Assembly (NCBI RefSeq): GCF_963675165.1
Contig: NC_087391.1
Location: forward strand, 3,398,646 to 3,462,645
Source: Halichondria panicea
Lineage: Eukaryota; Porifera; Demospongiae; Suberitida; Halichondriidae
DNA: 64,000 nucleotides
Reading direction: 5' to 3'
Numbering within the stretch: position 1 is the stretch's first letter; each line of letters begins with the position of its first letter. Below the pieces are notes generated by a model that saw only the letters and a list, made by a program, of their open reading frames with translations, was not told where the DNA came from and did not search any database. This document shows, in pieces, positions 34,195 through 45,862 of the stretch. Position numbers and translations under genes: made by a program.

Positions 34195-34846
34195 ACAAGC
34201 TGTATAGTCTCGAATACCCGCCTCAACCTAAAAGCTTGAGTCTGGTCAAACTCACATATGAACTTTGTTCTGCACAGTCAGCAAAGTCAAGTGGACTACA
34301 CGCCCACAAGCATAGTGATAAAGCCACAAGCCACCGCATGTTAGGGACAGAACATACACAGAGCTAGAGGGCTATATCAGACAGTGTATCAATTAAGGCT
34401 AGGAGTTGAAAGCCTACGAGAAAAACACTGAGCTTGAAGCCATCATTGCACAGAGCTAGAGGGGCATGAAACCATGGTCGACGGTCACATTCACATAAAT
34501 GAGCATTTAGGCTGTTAATTTCGACAAGGTGTTCCAAAGGTCCTGTTGCTAGTCTGGAGAGTTCTGGTATCATATCCTTACAACTCTCTCCATGAATTTT
34601 CCTACGTCGCCTTCTGCATGTCTGGGGCTAATTCTTTCTACTAGTAACAATCCATGCTGCTGTGGCGGTTAGCTATAATGATATTCATGTAGACTATAAT
34701 TTTATTCATGTTCCACCCCCACTTGTGGCCAATTAAATGTCCAAGAAATTCCTGGACACACTTGAACCAAACCACAATGTGAGTTTGACCAGACTCAAGC
34801 TTTTAGGTTGAGGCGGGTATTCGAGACTACAAGCTGTATTGGTTTG
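34195..34846. mobile_element. MITE-like element with about 60-bp inverted ends
   Basis: AGCTGTATAGTCTCGAATAC plus CCGCCTCAACCTAAAAGCTTG at 34198-34250 is mirrored at 34780-34846. The roughly 520-bp interior has no recognised coding sequence. The target duplication was not determined. Confidence 0.7.
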
Positions 34847-35866
34847 TACAAGTACATCATTGTAGACGTCATGTGAGGTGTCTTTGGTAAAAAAAGTACC
34901 ACTGCGTCTGCCGGAGAATGTGTTTCGCAAGACTAGTAACCATTACTATTTGAAAAGGTAAGCTCTTAGGTACCTAGTACCTATTGATAGGCGAATTAAA
35001 TTGAACAAAATTTTTGTGTAAGTGAGTTTTAACTATTTCAAAGCAACACTTTTTAACATGTATTTTCTTGTCTGTACACAATCATGTTGTAGAGGAATCA
35101 AATAAATAAAATCAGTTATCGTTCTTCTTTTGCCTCTTTACAGGTGGAGGTCTGCATGCAATGGTGGATGGTGCTATGTAAACATAGTGCTGTTTCATCA
35201 TACATCGGAGTCTCTCCACACCATTTGGAATGTTGCGATACGTAACTTTCAAATTGTTAAAATAGGCGTGGATCGCCTCAGCCCCTTGCTCTCCCATGAG
35301 TCCTATTCCCACCTGCCACTGGTCCAGCCAATCAACCACATGCTTCTCTAGCATGTGCATCTTTGGTATGACGGTTGCTTGAGGAAATTGCTCCCGATAA
35401 AATGTCATAAAGGTGGAGATGGGAGTATCTTTGGAGTAAATTTACATGGTACGTTGTCATTTTACACAATTTAAATTTACCTAGGGAAGCAATTTCCTCC
35501 TGTGTGATCATATTTTGATTATATATAATTATTGTGACACTTGCTGAATAGAGTTAGGGTGACACAAAACTTCCGCTGGATCTTCTCAGCACTCGTAACT
35601 ATGGACGGCTCATAACTGCTTGCTCTGAGTACAACGGTATTGCGAGTTTCTCAATGTTCCTCACCTGTAGAGTGATATTCAAAGTAAGTTTGTTTTTAGT
35701 TAATAACGTACCTGGAGGGTCCGGTTTACGTGATTTCCCACAAATGTGCCACCATAGTACGTTTGTCTCCGAACATTGAAGTCTTCTAGAGCAGCATCTA
35801 GAGCCTTAACAAAAGGTCCATCCTCTTTCTTGTACCCTTTTGCTGTTTTCTCGTTAATCTTAGTCC

Positions 35867-35930
35867 ACTCAGCATCCTAATCCATAATTATGTACACAAC
35901 TCAGCATCCTAATCCATAATTATGTACACA
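35867..35930 (-). repeat. 32-bp tandem duplication of a 3' splice site
   Basis: ACTCAGCATCCTAATCCATA plus ATTATGTACACA occurs twice in a row (35867-35898 and 35899-35930). On minus this duplicates the intron end and first bases of the exon 35876-35712, making two possible acceptors 32 nt apart. Use of the upstream one would shift the frame. Confidence 0.85.
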
Positions 35931-36969
35931 ACTCATCGTCTTAGTTTAATAATAATTATCACTTACAAGCTTCTTCGCGTGCGAAGCTTTCTCCTCAAAT
36001 TCTGAGCGGAGTGCTGAGAGTCGAGGATCGTCTTCCTCCTCACCTTCACCAAACACACAGAGCAAGGCCACCAGGTCATTGAGTTGAGCCACTTCTTCGT
36101 TTACCCTATACATTTATTTTATTGCTTTAAATTTTATGTGTTCCATGTAAATTTAATCACCTGTCTAGCTCATCCTTGAGGGCTCTCTCTCTCACAGAGT
36201 CACTCATGAAGTTTGAGTATGAAGGGCCACCCCTCTCGCGACTATCTTCACACCATAAGACTGCATTGTCAAGCGCACGACATTCATCCTCCATCAATTG
36301 GAAGAGCCGGTAAAATATCCCTAAACTGATGTGCAGTCCTGGAGGGCAAACCTGCATTTCCATTTTGGAATAAGGTGGGTGTGAATTAACAATGTAGATG
36401 TTACTTGATTCAAAGGGATGCATTTGAAAAAAGGTTCCCGAACACAATTGTTGAAGTTTTTGACGTTCTTTAGGATCCCTCCGGCTGCAATGAAGCTGTG
36501 GTGGTCTGTGACCATACTGGCAGTGCTTCTGCTTTGAACAGTAGTGGGTGGGTTCCTTAGCTGTTCTGATGTTGTCAAGCACCACAAGCAACACTGCCGA
36601 CCTATTCAGAATTTCACGTAAAGTAAGGTATGTGTATAATATAGTTATTCCTTTTACCTGAAGCACCTGACAGCCCATATATGTTACACAGGAACTCATA
36701 ATCCCCGCTAAGGAATACTCGGATTGTCTTTCCTCTGTACACGTTACAATTATAGTTTTTAATATTCTGCTTAGTACCTCCATGTCTTGCTCTGTAGGCT
36801 GTCCACCTCATCTTCGAACCTCTGTAGTGCGATCTTCAGGTTGGTAACGTTGTCGGGAGCCTCAAAAACACAAAAAGCACAGGTATTAACTGAATAGCCG
36901 CGGTTATGATTTCATACGTAGTACCGCCCACCGCGGAACCAAAATCTAATTAATTTTAAATTACTTTCA

Positions 36970-37810
36970 TTATCAGCTCCTAGCCAAGAAAAATGCGTAG
37001 CTAAGAAGCGGTAGCAGTTTTCTGCAGGCAACTTTGTTGCAAACTAGTCTAGAATAGTTATTCTGCCAGGATCTCTGAGTTTTGAACGGAGCAGGTAACC
37101 AGCCAAGGCCCCAGCGAAGGATCATTTCACAAGTAAGCTCTGTGTGTGTATAGCGATCATCATTTTCCTAGTCTAGCCTTTAGAAGCCTTTTGAGCTGAT
37201 TTAATATGCTTGTCCACCTACCTAGATAGCCTCTGAGTGTGTGAAATATACTGAAAGAATAGTTTAGAGCCTGTTTTTTTAGTGTAGTCTACAAGGTTTG
37301 ATATTCAAATAATTTTCTCTTTTTCAGCATTCGCCTCTAGCAAAGAAAGATGCATAACTTGGAAACAGTGACAGTTTTCTTTATTCAACTTCGTAGCAAA
37401 GTAGTCTACAGTAGTTACTGTGTCAGGATCTCCTGGTTTCCAACGGAAAAGTCAACCAGCCAAGGCCAGAGCGAGGGATCTCTTCAGAGGTAAGCTTTGT
37501 GTGCATATTATAGCAAGCGTTATGTAGCTAGTATAAGCCTCTGAGCTGATTTAATATGCTTCTGCACTTGCCTAGATAGCTTATGAGTGTGTAAAGTACT
37601 TGTGTAGAAGCTGAGTTAGTTTAGAGCCTGTTTTTAGAGTGTAGTGTACAGTGTTTGATATTCAATTATTATTCTTTTCAGTGTGGCAAAGAACAGTAAC
37701 AGTTCTCTTCAAGCTACCTTGTAGCTAGTTACTCTGTCAGGACCTCCAATCTGAACAGTCAACCAGCCAAGGACAGAGCGAGATTTTACTTCAGAGGTTA
37801 AGCTTTGTGT
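36970..37810 (+). repeat. Three tandem ~355-bp copies with exon-like cores
   Basis: The copies start near 36970, 37327 and 37681. Each has AACAGTTTTCT/ACAGTTCTCT, then CAGGATCTC, CAACCAGCCAAGGCC and TTCAGAGGTAAGCTTTGTG. Copies one and two end with a pyrimidine-rich tract and TTTTTCAG or CTTTTCAG. Every copy therefore has an acceptor-like and a GTAAGC donor-like site around a core of about 165-170 bp. No open frame is shared between copies, so if spliced they would be non-coding exons. Confidence 0.75.
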
Positions 37811-38145
37811 GCGTATGATTATAGCGATGCTGTTTTTAGCTTGTACATAGTGTTCTTAGCTGATAATACGCTTTCTTAGCTTGTAAAGTGCACTGGCTCC
37901 AGCAGTGTGTTGAAGCCGAGTTTAAAATACAGAAGCCTATATGTACGCTCAGCAGTGTTGCAATGTAAAGGGGTCATCATTGATTTGCTTAGCTATCTGT
38001 TGGTCTCATCCACAATGTATTCTGTTATCAACTGTGATGAATGCTGGAATTTTGTCTTGAATCGGAGATCGGAAAGTTTGGGCCAACAGATTGGTTGAGA
38101 TGGTGGGAGTCCATAGTCAGGCCAGGAGTGGAAATGCTTACAGTA

Positions 38146-38375
38146 AGTGGTGTGTGTGCGTGTGTGTGTGTGCGTGCGTGTGCGCACTTGTGTGTATCTT
38201 TATGTGCGTGCGTGTGTCTGTGTCTGTCTGTATGTGTGCCCGCGCGGGTGTATGTGTGTGTGTATGTGTCTGTTATGTGTTCCCGCACGGGTGTATGTGT
38301 GTATGTGTATCTGTGCACACGCGCACGCTTGTGTGTATCTGTGTGTGTGTGTGTGTGTGTGCCCCCTGTGTGTGC
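38146..38375 (+). repeat. GT/GTGC-rich microsatellite
   Basis: Imperfect TG, TGCG and TGTCTG repeats. The long open frames here on both strands (Cys/Val or Thr/His rich) are repeat translations, not genes. Confidence 0.9.
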
Positions 38376-38950
38376 GTGTGGCCAGACACAGGAAGAGCAC
38401 GACAGGAGATTGTCAGAGGTACTCTGTAAATTGCAAGAAGCAGGCCTCACCCATGTGTAAAATGGTACTTTATACCATGCTAAATATTATCAGTGCTCTG
38501 CCAAAAGTTATGCCTAGGCTTGTGTGAAGTTCCTGCTTGCTTCCAATTGGGGTTGGCTTGTGTGAAGTTCCTGCTTGCTTCCAAGGTTACAATTCAATTA
38601 GGCTCACTACTCAATTAGGCTCACTGTGTACATGTACAGAGGTTGATTGCATAATAATGTGTTAAATCTTTTTATGAACTCCCAGTTTGTTGTAGGATCA
38701 CAATTACTTTATAATTATGTGCCTATGAGTGCCATTGCATGTAAGTTTGCTTGTGGGAGCCTGTACATAATTATGTCTAAGGTTGCATGATTCATAATTA
38801 TTTGGCACCCTTGTATGAGATGTACTGTACTTTGTGTATGGCCATTCTCAATATACTTTTTTTAGGTTTGTTGGCTTGTGAGTTAGTGCTGTGTTACATG
38901 TACATTCCTGCTGGCAGTCCAATTATAATTATGTGGCTGAATGTCAATTT

Positions 38951-39585
38951 ACAGCTGTTTGCATAGACCTTGCAAAATACTAAATCAGCACTGCATTACC
39001 ACAAAACCACAATACAATGTTGCTATGCAAACAACATGTAGTCTTCTAGCACTTGTATATTAAATGGGTACTTTTTTTACAAAAATGGCTAATCTGCGAG
39101 GCCCTCAAAAATTATCCGCTATAAGGTGGTATCAGTAAATGCTCTCACGATCTACTCTTGGTGGTATATGGAAACTCACATACAAATTATGGTGGGGATC
39201 GGAAATGGAGAATGGGCTGGGACTAGCTTGTATATACCAGCAGATATGATATACACGTAGCTACTAATCTGTCCACTGAATGTATAGAAAGCAGTGTGAA
39301 GGCTGAAGAAACTGTTAGTACGAAGTACTGCAAAGGACCTCAACACTGACATATCACAAAAGATTCGTTCAGCATGCAAGTCTCAGCACATGTTGATAGA
39401 GACCATTCTCCACTTCAATCCTCCCCGGTTCCATAGTCTACTTCTAGTTGCTCATAACTATACTACATGCATGTACATGTATTTATACTATTTGTTTGCA
39501 TAGCAACATTGCATGACATGTATGGTGGTTTTGTGGTAATGCAGTGAAGATTTGATTTTGCAAGGTCTATGCAAACAGCTGTAGT
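38951..39585. mobile_element. MITE with about 85-bp inverted ends, nested in the TTAA element
   Basis: TACAGCTGTTTGCATAGACC and TTGCAAAAT at the left are mirrored at the right (39550-39585). Both arms include CACTGCATTACCACAAAACCAC and TGTTGCTATGCAAACAA. The interior of about 430 bp is non-coding as far as I can see. Confidence 0.8.
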
Positions 39586-39644
39586 GTGTGTATTGATTGC
39601 ATGATAATCTTTTGATCTTTTAGGCACCACCCTAAGGCTAATGT

Positions 39645-39965
39645 TAATCAATGTCTTGTTTCTGGTTACCTCCCTCCTTAAATTTCACTGCCTCATCAAA
39701 AAACTCATTATGACATCACTCCATTATTTTCATTTGCCACACCTACTTGTGGGTGTGTCACATGGTAAATAGCATAGATTGAAGCAGATTAGGGTAGTAA
39801 GATTTTCCTTTGTCATATTTGTGGTTTTATTGTATCCAGTGTGGTTATTTTAATTAACAGGAAATGGGGTTTTACAGAAAGTGATGTCACAATAATGAAT
39901 AATGATAACCTCCCTCCCTCACTAGTGGTAAGGTGATTTCCAAACCAGAAACAAGACATTGACGA
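39645..39965. mobile_element. Short MITE-like element
   Basis: TCAATGTCTTGTTTCTGGTT (about 39648) is mirrored by AACCAGAAACAAGACATTGA (about 39942-39962), enclosing about 275 bp without coding potential. Confidence 0.7.
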
Positions 39966-40447
39966 ACACTGGCCTAAACAAAGGTACATTTAAAATTCAA
40001 TTTCTTTATGGCTGGCTTGTTGGCTGGTGTTTGTCTCTGAGGAGGCTCTGTTCTACTTGTGTGTAAGAACCATTGATTCTAGAGGTGGTCTGCTTGGTTG
40101 GTAATATACTCCTTCTTCCTCATGCAGGTCTGTGAAACTATCGTCACTGCTATCTGCCATGGAACCACCACCATCTAATGGGTCTGAGAAGTTCTACTCA
40201 CTGTGACTACTATCCAGGATACCTAGGAGTACCTCATCCCCTATGTACAGAGGCATTGATGTACCATAGAATTAATTGTAATTGTATTTTTTATAATGTA
40301 TGTTCACTTTTGAGATTGATATTGAAATACAAATTTCACATTAAAATTTCAGCAAATTTTTGATTGCTAACCTATGGTGATCGGACTCAGTACGGCTTCT
40401 GTTGACCTGAGAGAGAAGCCTTGCAAGCTGTGGAGCTCTGGAAGGTT

Positions 40448-41512
40448 GTAGCTAGCCTCGACTCCAGCCCCACCTGGTATTTACTGTTAGCGCGTGGGTG
40501 GACAATTAATTTATTATTTACAGTATTTTATCTCATTGAACGTTAAAACAGTTATTGTGATAAAGAACAGAAAAAAGAAAAAGAAGAGGCTACCTCTCTG
40601 TATATACTGTAGACAGAGACAGCTAAGTAAAACATCAGCTCTGTAGATTTATTCATTAACTTGAGGCTCGGATCGGATACACACTCAGGCGACAAGTTAA
40701 TCTCATAAGAAATTAGTTAAACCTGTGGGTAAAAAATAAATGTGGATAAGTACAGTGGCTGTGACGTAACATAATGTGAGGACTACTTATTGATTTACAC
40801 AATAGATTTACCATTGAAAGCACTATCCATTAATACACACTCAAGCAACAAGTCCGGATACACACTCAAGCAACAAGTCCCTCGGATTGTAAACACATTC
40901 AGGCCACACAGTTCTCGGATCAGATACCACGTACTTACTCTGTGACCAATTTTCGGCAAATGTCACAACAATACTTCCTTCCAGATCTCAGAGAGAATGG
41001 CACTGAACGTCGAACAGACACACCAACACTTTGAAGATGGCTTCACTCAGAAACAAGAGGAGAAATCACCATCACAACACTTCTTTCAGAGAGAGGTGCA
41101 CTGGTCCTGTCAAGCTTCACATCAATCAAGAAAGGGAGTGTCTGGAAAGCAGATGGACTTGCTCTGGGACTTGCCATAGCCGGTACCCACATAAACACCA
41201 GCGTACAGACACTTCAACCCCTCCAGCTGCTTGTCTTTCAAGACTAGACCTGGTTTTCCAACACAGGATAACACGTACGCGAGAGCAGAAGAGAAGGTAG
41301 CAGCCATTACACAACTTGGACTAGATTTCTTTTTTCAATGACATCATTATAAATGAAACGGATATCAATGTTTTACAAACTAATGCGGAATAAGAATACT
41401 GATAAATATACTGCAATTCCCAGATTCTGGGTAATTCTGGCGCATGCGTAAACAGTGTATACCAGGCCGCCTTTCTCAGCGGCTTGGAATCGAGGCTAGG
41501 TTGTAGCTCACC
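40448..41512. mobile_element. Inverted-end element, about 1.07 kb, nested in the TTAA element
   Basis: GTAGCTAGCCTCGACTCCAG and ACCTGGTAT at the left are mirrored, with changes, at 41458-41512 (TACCAGGCC then ATCGAGGCTAGG). A related right end occurs at about 49570-49605 (CCTGGGATTGAGGCTACG), and a shared internal piece CTTGCCATAGCCGGTA occurs at both loci. No gene recognised. Confidence 0.55.
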
Positions 41513-41999
41513 ACAAATTAATTAAGAGTAGAGTAATGTGCTTCAAAGCGTCAACCGCGGCTATTCGGTTAACAGGGGAATTAGGATGCTCTACATTACA
41601 TATCTGAAATACCATCTTAAAACTCCCTCCTCCCTTATCTCCTCCCAACTTGACCCAGATCTCGTCAGCAGGTATCTTCCCTTCATGCCAAGTAAGCCGG
41701 TGCACTCTAAAAAGAATGAAATGTTTGCACAGTCTCTTAATTGGTTAATCGCGTACCTTCTCTCATCATCATCATTGGATCTTCTCCCAGAGATGTGGTG
41801 TATAACACATGGGAACATTCTTAATTTCCACAGTGTCCTTGACTGGAAATGTGAAGGGAACAAGTTGACACTTAAGATTATCTATTCCTATGAGTTAGCT
41901 TCAGCCCGCATCTTCTTCTCAGACGCTATTTTTACACTGGACCCTAACATTCTAGGAGGAAAAATTAAAAGAGGTAAGTCATAATACATAATATAATAT

Positions 42000-42219
42000 C
42001 TTTTCATGGTCCACAGCTTGTTCCTGGGAATCATGAGAACAGACAGTCACAAGATCTGTTTGGTAGTCAGGTAGATCAGAGTAAAACATAAAACATTGTT
42101 CTACAATTTGTTTTATATATATAGAGTTAGACAGTTGAAGAAAACTATGATGTGCAACGTCTTAATAGTATCTAGACATCCCTTTGAGCCCAGCAGCACT
42201 GGAAAGTGATCATAACCAC
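42000..42219. other. Spacer without a recognised gene
   Basis: I see no gene or repeat that I can name in this stretch. Confidence 0.4.
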
Positions 42220-42590
42220 AATGTCTGATTTATTGATCGAGATACCTTTACCAGTTTAACTGCAGAGCCTGATAGGAGTTTGAGCTTCATTTTTGGTCTG
42301 CAGCTAGCTAAAGAGTTCCGCTATAGTCCTCAGTTTTTACATTTTCACAGGAGTCCTTACTGGTGAGAATATCAGCACTGTCCGAACTTACGTTGTTTTT
42401 GTCCGGCAGTGTTTTCTTTCAGCTGTAAAACAAACAATTTTCACAGTATAGCTACACAATTTGGAGAATAGATAGCATAAGACTAGATAGCATAAGACAT
42501 TAGCGTCTTTGAATTGTGTCTGTATCTTTTGTAGATATCGGTGTCCGACATAATTATAATGACGTCCGGTGATTGATACTTTACTCTAGC
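42220..42590 (-). repeat. Dispersed repeat B, copy 2 (inverted)
   Basis: Reverse-oriented relative of 6085-6410. It contains GATTTATTGATCGAGATACC, CACAGGAGTCCTTACTGGTG and CGGTGTCCGACATAATTATAA. It joins a repeat A unit near 42591. Confidence 0.6.
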
Positions 42591-43250
42591 GCATGCTAGT
42601 CGTATATGCTACATGCATTGCATTATCACTCTTCTGGTTTTTTTATTATCATGTCACCAGCCGAGGGTTTGCACTTTAGTGCTCTAGTTTGTCTGTTTGT
42701 TTGTAACAATAATATCTACTCACCTAGATGCCATAGCACTGCGTTTACAGCATAGATAGTCTTCACACAACAATATCTTGGTTTAAATAGTGGCAGATTT
42801 TGATGTTAAAGCTCTTTTGAACAAAAGCTAAGAATTAAGCTTAAATTTGCCACGTGGCCAGGTACGGGATCACTTCAGCTGAAAATACGTAGTTCAAGGC
42901 TTGATTACGTATTTTCAGCTGAAGTGATCCAGTACCAGGAACAATTGAATAGGGTCAAGAAAGTAGAATTGTGACTGCACTGGTTGTTGACTGACTCTGG
43001 ATACTATACTCCAGCCTAGAAGGAGCCATACTTCTCTTAGTCTAAGACTCCAGGCTTCTTTGCTGTGATCCCAGTCCATAGTGCATGTCTCATGCATGTG
43101 CGTTGTTGGTTTAGTTTTATTGCTCTTGAGTTGCTGTGCTAGCGCATGCTAGTCATACATGCTACATGCATTGCATTATCACTCTTCTGCACTCTTCTGG
43201 TTTCTTTATTATCATGTCACCAGCCGAGGGTTTGCACTTTAGTGCTCTAG
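42591..43250. repeat. Repeat A units outside the main array
   Basis: CTAG ends lie at 42687 and 43250. The second unit ends at CTAG directly before unrelated sequence (CTCCCAG), marking the terminus. It contains an internal near-palindrome at 42855-42945 around GGATCACTTCAGCTGAAAATACG. Confidence 0.8.
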
Positions 43251-43950
43251 CTCCCAGATTTTTAGAGAGTACGTTGCTAAGTATAAATATACATTCTCAA
43301 ATGTGTGACGTCAAGCAGCGTCTGGCATAACATGGCCAGACAAAGACTTGTACTATCATCGCTGCACTCTCTCATTTCATCCAAAACACAAACCCTCATT
43401 TCAAATCAATAGTTGTGAGTTTAACAATCACATAACAAAATTCTTATGAGTCGTACGATAAAATAGAAGCTAGACTTTTCTCAGCATCTTTCACACTGAT
43501 CTGCTTCCGCATAGCGTAGTCATTCACCTGAGGATGTGGTAAAAATAGGCAATATAGCAAAGCGAATGTGCTTCAGGACTACCATATAATTATATGCAAT
43601 GAGAATGTGCTTCACGACTACTTCCCGACTCAGGAGCTCACAAAAACATTTACGATGTGAGGATTGGCCATGTAACACGGGAAATAGGGACCTGAGATAT
43701 TCGCAACGTGACCAAAATACCACTGGTCCTAAAGTGTGGACATAGTTTATGGCTTCTCTCAACCAGCTACCAATAACCGCAAGGCCCCAGCTGAGCATCA
43801 CAGTGATCACATGGAAAACTTGAAAAACAAAATGGCGCAGAAATCAACTGTGCAGTAAGCAAACGAATATTGTACTAGAAGCCTAAACAGCATACTTTGT
43901 ACAATTCTAATTATGTAACTGAGATAATATATATGTAGATAGTTTTCATT
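43251..43950. other. Unclassified spacer
   Basis: A 96-codon minus-strand open stretch (43810-43520) has no recognisable motif and no supporting splice structure. I see no other feature. Confidence 0.4.
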
Positions 43951-43952
43951 TT

Positions 43953-44108
43953 GTCTTTTCCCAGCTTTAGCCATGTGTTTGGAGCTATGTGCACGCTATA
44001 GGTACCAGCACACGCGCATTGGGCTGCTCTTTCACGTGGTATTTTTAATATCTTGCCTCGAGGTACTCTTCGTGCAGTACTGTCGAAAGAAAAGTGACCG
44101 TTTGATAA
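43953..44108 (+). repeat. Fragment related to the piggyBac-type MITE
   Basis: CCCAGCTTTAGCCATGTG followed by GGGCTGCTCTTTCACGTGG and AAAGTGACCGTTTGATAAT matches the left part of the element at 59366-60249. It lacks intact TTAA-CCC ends. Confidence 0.7.
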
Positions 44109-44274
44109 TACACACACACAATCTTACACTGATTGTACATGTAGCCTGTAGAGCATAAAAATAATCGTCTAAAAATCTGCAAATAAAGAGAGACCATTCT
44201 CAAATCCTCAAAATGGAAAAGATTGAAGAAACTAATGTCGTCACGTGGGTTATATTTTGCCTTTATAAATTGGT

Positions 44275-44640
44275 GGGTCACCCACCTCCGCTTACCGCCA
44301 ACTAATACCGCGAGCGGTATATCTTGTGATTGTTATCGCTGGCGGCGAACCGCGGCGGTTCATGAAGGCAACCACTCATAACCGCTCGCAGATAAGTGAG
44401 GCGGTAGCTCTTTACCGCTCGTTACCGCTCGCAGTATTTTCGGGTGGGTAAAGGAGTCAATATTCATTTACCGCTCACGGCATATGAGGGCGGCAAGCAG
44501 AGGCGGGTGACCCCTATCGGCCACCATACTTACCGCTTGCGGTAGGAGGAAACATTCATTTACCGCTCGCTGGTAGAGAAGGCAGCGACCCTTTACCATA
44601 TGAGGGCGGCAAGCGGAGGCGGGTGACCCTTTGAAGTACT
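44275..44640. repeat. Degenerate palindromic repeat based on TTACCGCTCGCGGTA
   Basis: Many direct and inverted copies of TACCGC/GCGGTA occur. A longer direct repeat, CATATGAGGGCGGCAAGC plus GGAGGCGGGTGACCC, appears at about 44480-44512 and 44598-44632. No coding sequence. Confidence 0.75.
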
Positions 44641-45289
44641 TCTAAATCATTAGCTTGCTTTTTCAACTGCATGTTTTGTGGTGTTGGTTTGACAGTCACA
44701 CCCAGACTCCGCATGTATGGGAGTGGTCCCGCCTTTCCTTGAGCTATCCACAAGTCAGGAAATTAAAGGGACCGAAACTTATGGACTGGCAATGACGGGT
44801 TTGGTGCTCATCTGAAGACCGGAAAAAATATACTATAATGAATAAAACTGTCAATTGAATGTCCTTCATTAAAATCAAATGTGCATTCCGATTGAGTCAG
44901 CCTCAGCGGACGAGGTTCCATCCAACCCAGTTAGCCTTGTGCTTGCTACCCCCTTTCCAAAAACACGATAATAATACAATACGAGTACTTTTTCTCAGCA
45001 TTAATAACACAGCATAAAGACAAAATTAAACCAATTTTGTTGAACTGCACTACATTTAACAAATAACATGATATGTGGATTGCCTCACACGAGATCAACT
45101 CCCACGAAATCAATTCTTACCAGATCAACTTTGCATGAGGTCAACTCTCAATAGATCAACTGTCACAGAATCAACTTTTCAAATGATCAACTTCATAGGA
45201 TCAACTCAAACAATAAAGAACAAGAATTGAAATATAAAAGAGTCCAGTTAAGACGCTTGATGCGCTGATAAATTACGCATTGAGAGTCA

Positions 45290-45571
45290 TACCTTCCCCT
45301 TTTCCTTCTGCGTCTAGCTCCAGACATGTAGCTCTGAATCTTCGCTTTGGTCTCCTCTCTCTGCATGTATTCAATCCATTTAGGTGAGGGTTGCTTTTTT
45401 CATCCTAGAACCTACTTTTATCTCTGGCCCTCTTCCTCATTCCTGCAATGGCAACTTGAGTGGTGAACTCAGCTGGATGGGTGGGTGATCATGCTCGTTC
45501 CTTACAACCACACTCAAACCCTCTGAAGTGGCTCTTGCTGGGCAACCAGCCTTACGGTTTTTGCACCTCCA
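45290..45571 (-). pseudogene. FLYWCH-type zinc-finger remnant
   Basis: On minus, from 45571, the reading WRCKNRKAGCPARATSEG then NEHDHPP gives the second half of a FLYWCH finger: W-x-C, C nine residues on, and H-x-H. In another frame a Lys/Arg-rich stretch follows (AGMRKRARDKS, about 45440). The N-terminal F-L-Y half is missing because the 96-bp tandem repeat starts immediately upstream. Too short to work alone. Confidence 0.65.
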
Positions 45572-45574
45572 GAA

Positions 45575-45862
45575 TTGAAATCATTTTCGTCTCTTATTTT
45601 TGTATGCTTAACTCAGTTTGTCTTGATGAATTGAAATAAGAATTGATTTTAGTTGATTTCAGGAGTTGAGTTGAAATCATTTTCATCTCTTATTTTTGTA
45701 TGCTTAACTCAGTTTGTCTTGATGAATTGAAATAAGAATTGATTTTAGTTGATTTCAGGAGTTGAGTTGAAATCATTTTCGTCTCTTATTTTTGTATGCT
45801 TAACTCAGTTTGTCTTGATGAATTGAAATAAGAATTGATTTTAGTTGATTTCAGGAGTTGAG
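45575..45862 (+). repeat. Three tandem 96-bp repeats
   Basis: Near-identical copies at 45575-45670, 45671-45766 and 45767-45862 start TTGAAATCATTTTCGTCTC. One C/A difference was noticed in the second copy. Confidence 0.92.

Larger units (their letters stand above)
36890..41568. mobile_element. TTAA-flanked 4.7-kb DNA transposon inside the KDZ-like gene
   Basis: TTAA lies on both sides (36886-36889 and 41569-41572), with inverted ends C(T/C)GAATAGCCGCGGTT (36890 onward; mirrored up to 41568). Removing the element and one TTAA joins the KDZ-like coding frame without a gap (EHPNSPV followed by N-T-C and FEAPDNVTNL). TTAA duplication is the hallmark of piggyBac-type transposition, but these ends are not the usual CCC-start ones and no transposase was found inside. 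It carries nested MITEs, a threefold 355-bp repeat and a GT-rich microsatellite. Confidence 0.85.
35112..41706 (-). pseudogene. KDZ-transposase-like multi-exon gene, split by a TTAA element
   Basis: Minus-strand exons (5' to 3'): 41706-41573 continuing after the insertion as 36885-36778, then 36734-36658, 36601-36405, 36351-36161, 36105-35967, 35876-35712, about 35664-35480 and 35428-35112 (stop). Introns of 36-99 nt with GT-AG ends join in frame: SKTW/RGKTIRVFLSGDYEFL, YGLSGASG/RQCCLWC, CIPLNQ/VCPPGLHISLGIF. The first visible exon has DEIWVKLGGDKGGGSFKM; the last has VIPKMHMLEKHVVDWL and MGEQGAEAIHAYFN. This is a family of KDZ-like transposase proteins abundant in cnidarians and sponges; I recognise the motifs, and no catalytic test is possible here. 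Lesions: the TTAA insertion, plus stop codons in the 35664-35480 exon. Likely upstream exon material extends to about 41960, but is decayed. Confidence 0.75.

Noticed and set aside
38028..38527. Cys/Val-rich and Thr/His-rich open stretches of 110-140 codons
   Set aside because: They translate the TG-rich microsatellite; no domain and no splice support.
41538..41984. Plus-strand 148-codon open stretch
   Set aside because: It is the antisense shadow of the KDZ-like exon on minus (DEIWVKLGGDKGGGSFKM), which has family support.
43520..43810. 96-codon minus-strand open stretch
   Set aside because: No recognisable motif, no splice signals and no similarity to anything known to me.
44556..44753. 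65-codon minus-strand stretch considered as the missing last MTR exon
   Set aside because: Its sequence does not resemble the end of methionine synthase and there is no matching acceptor phase.
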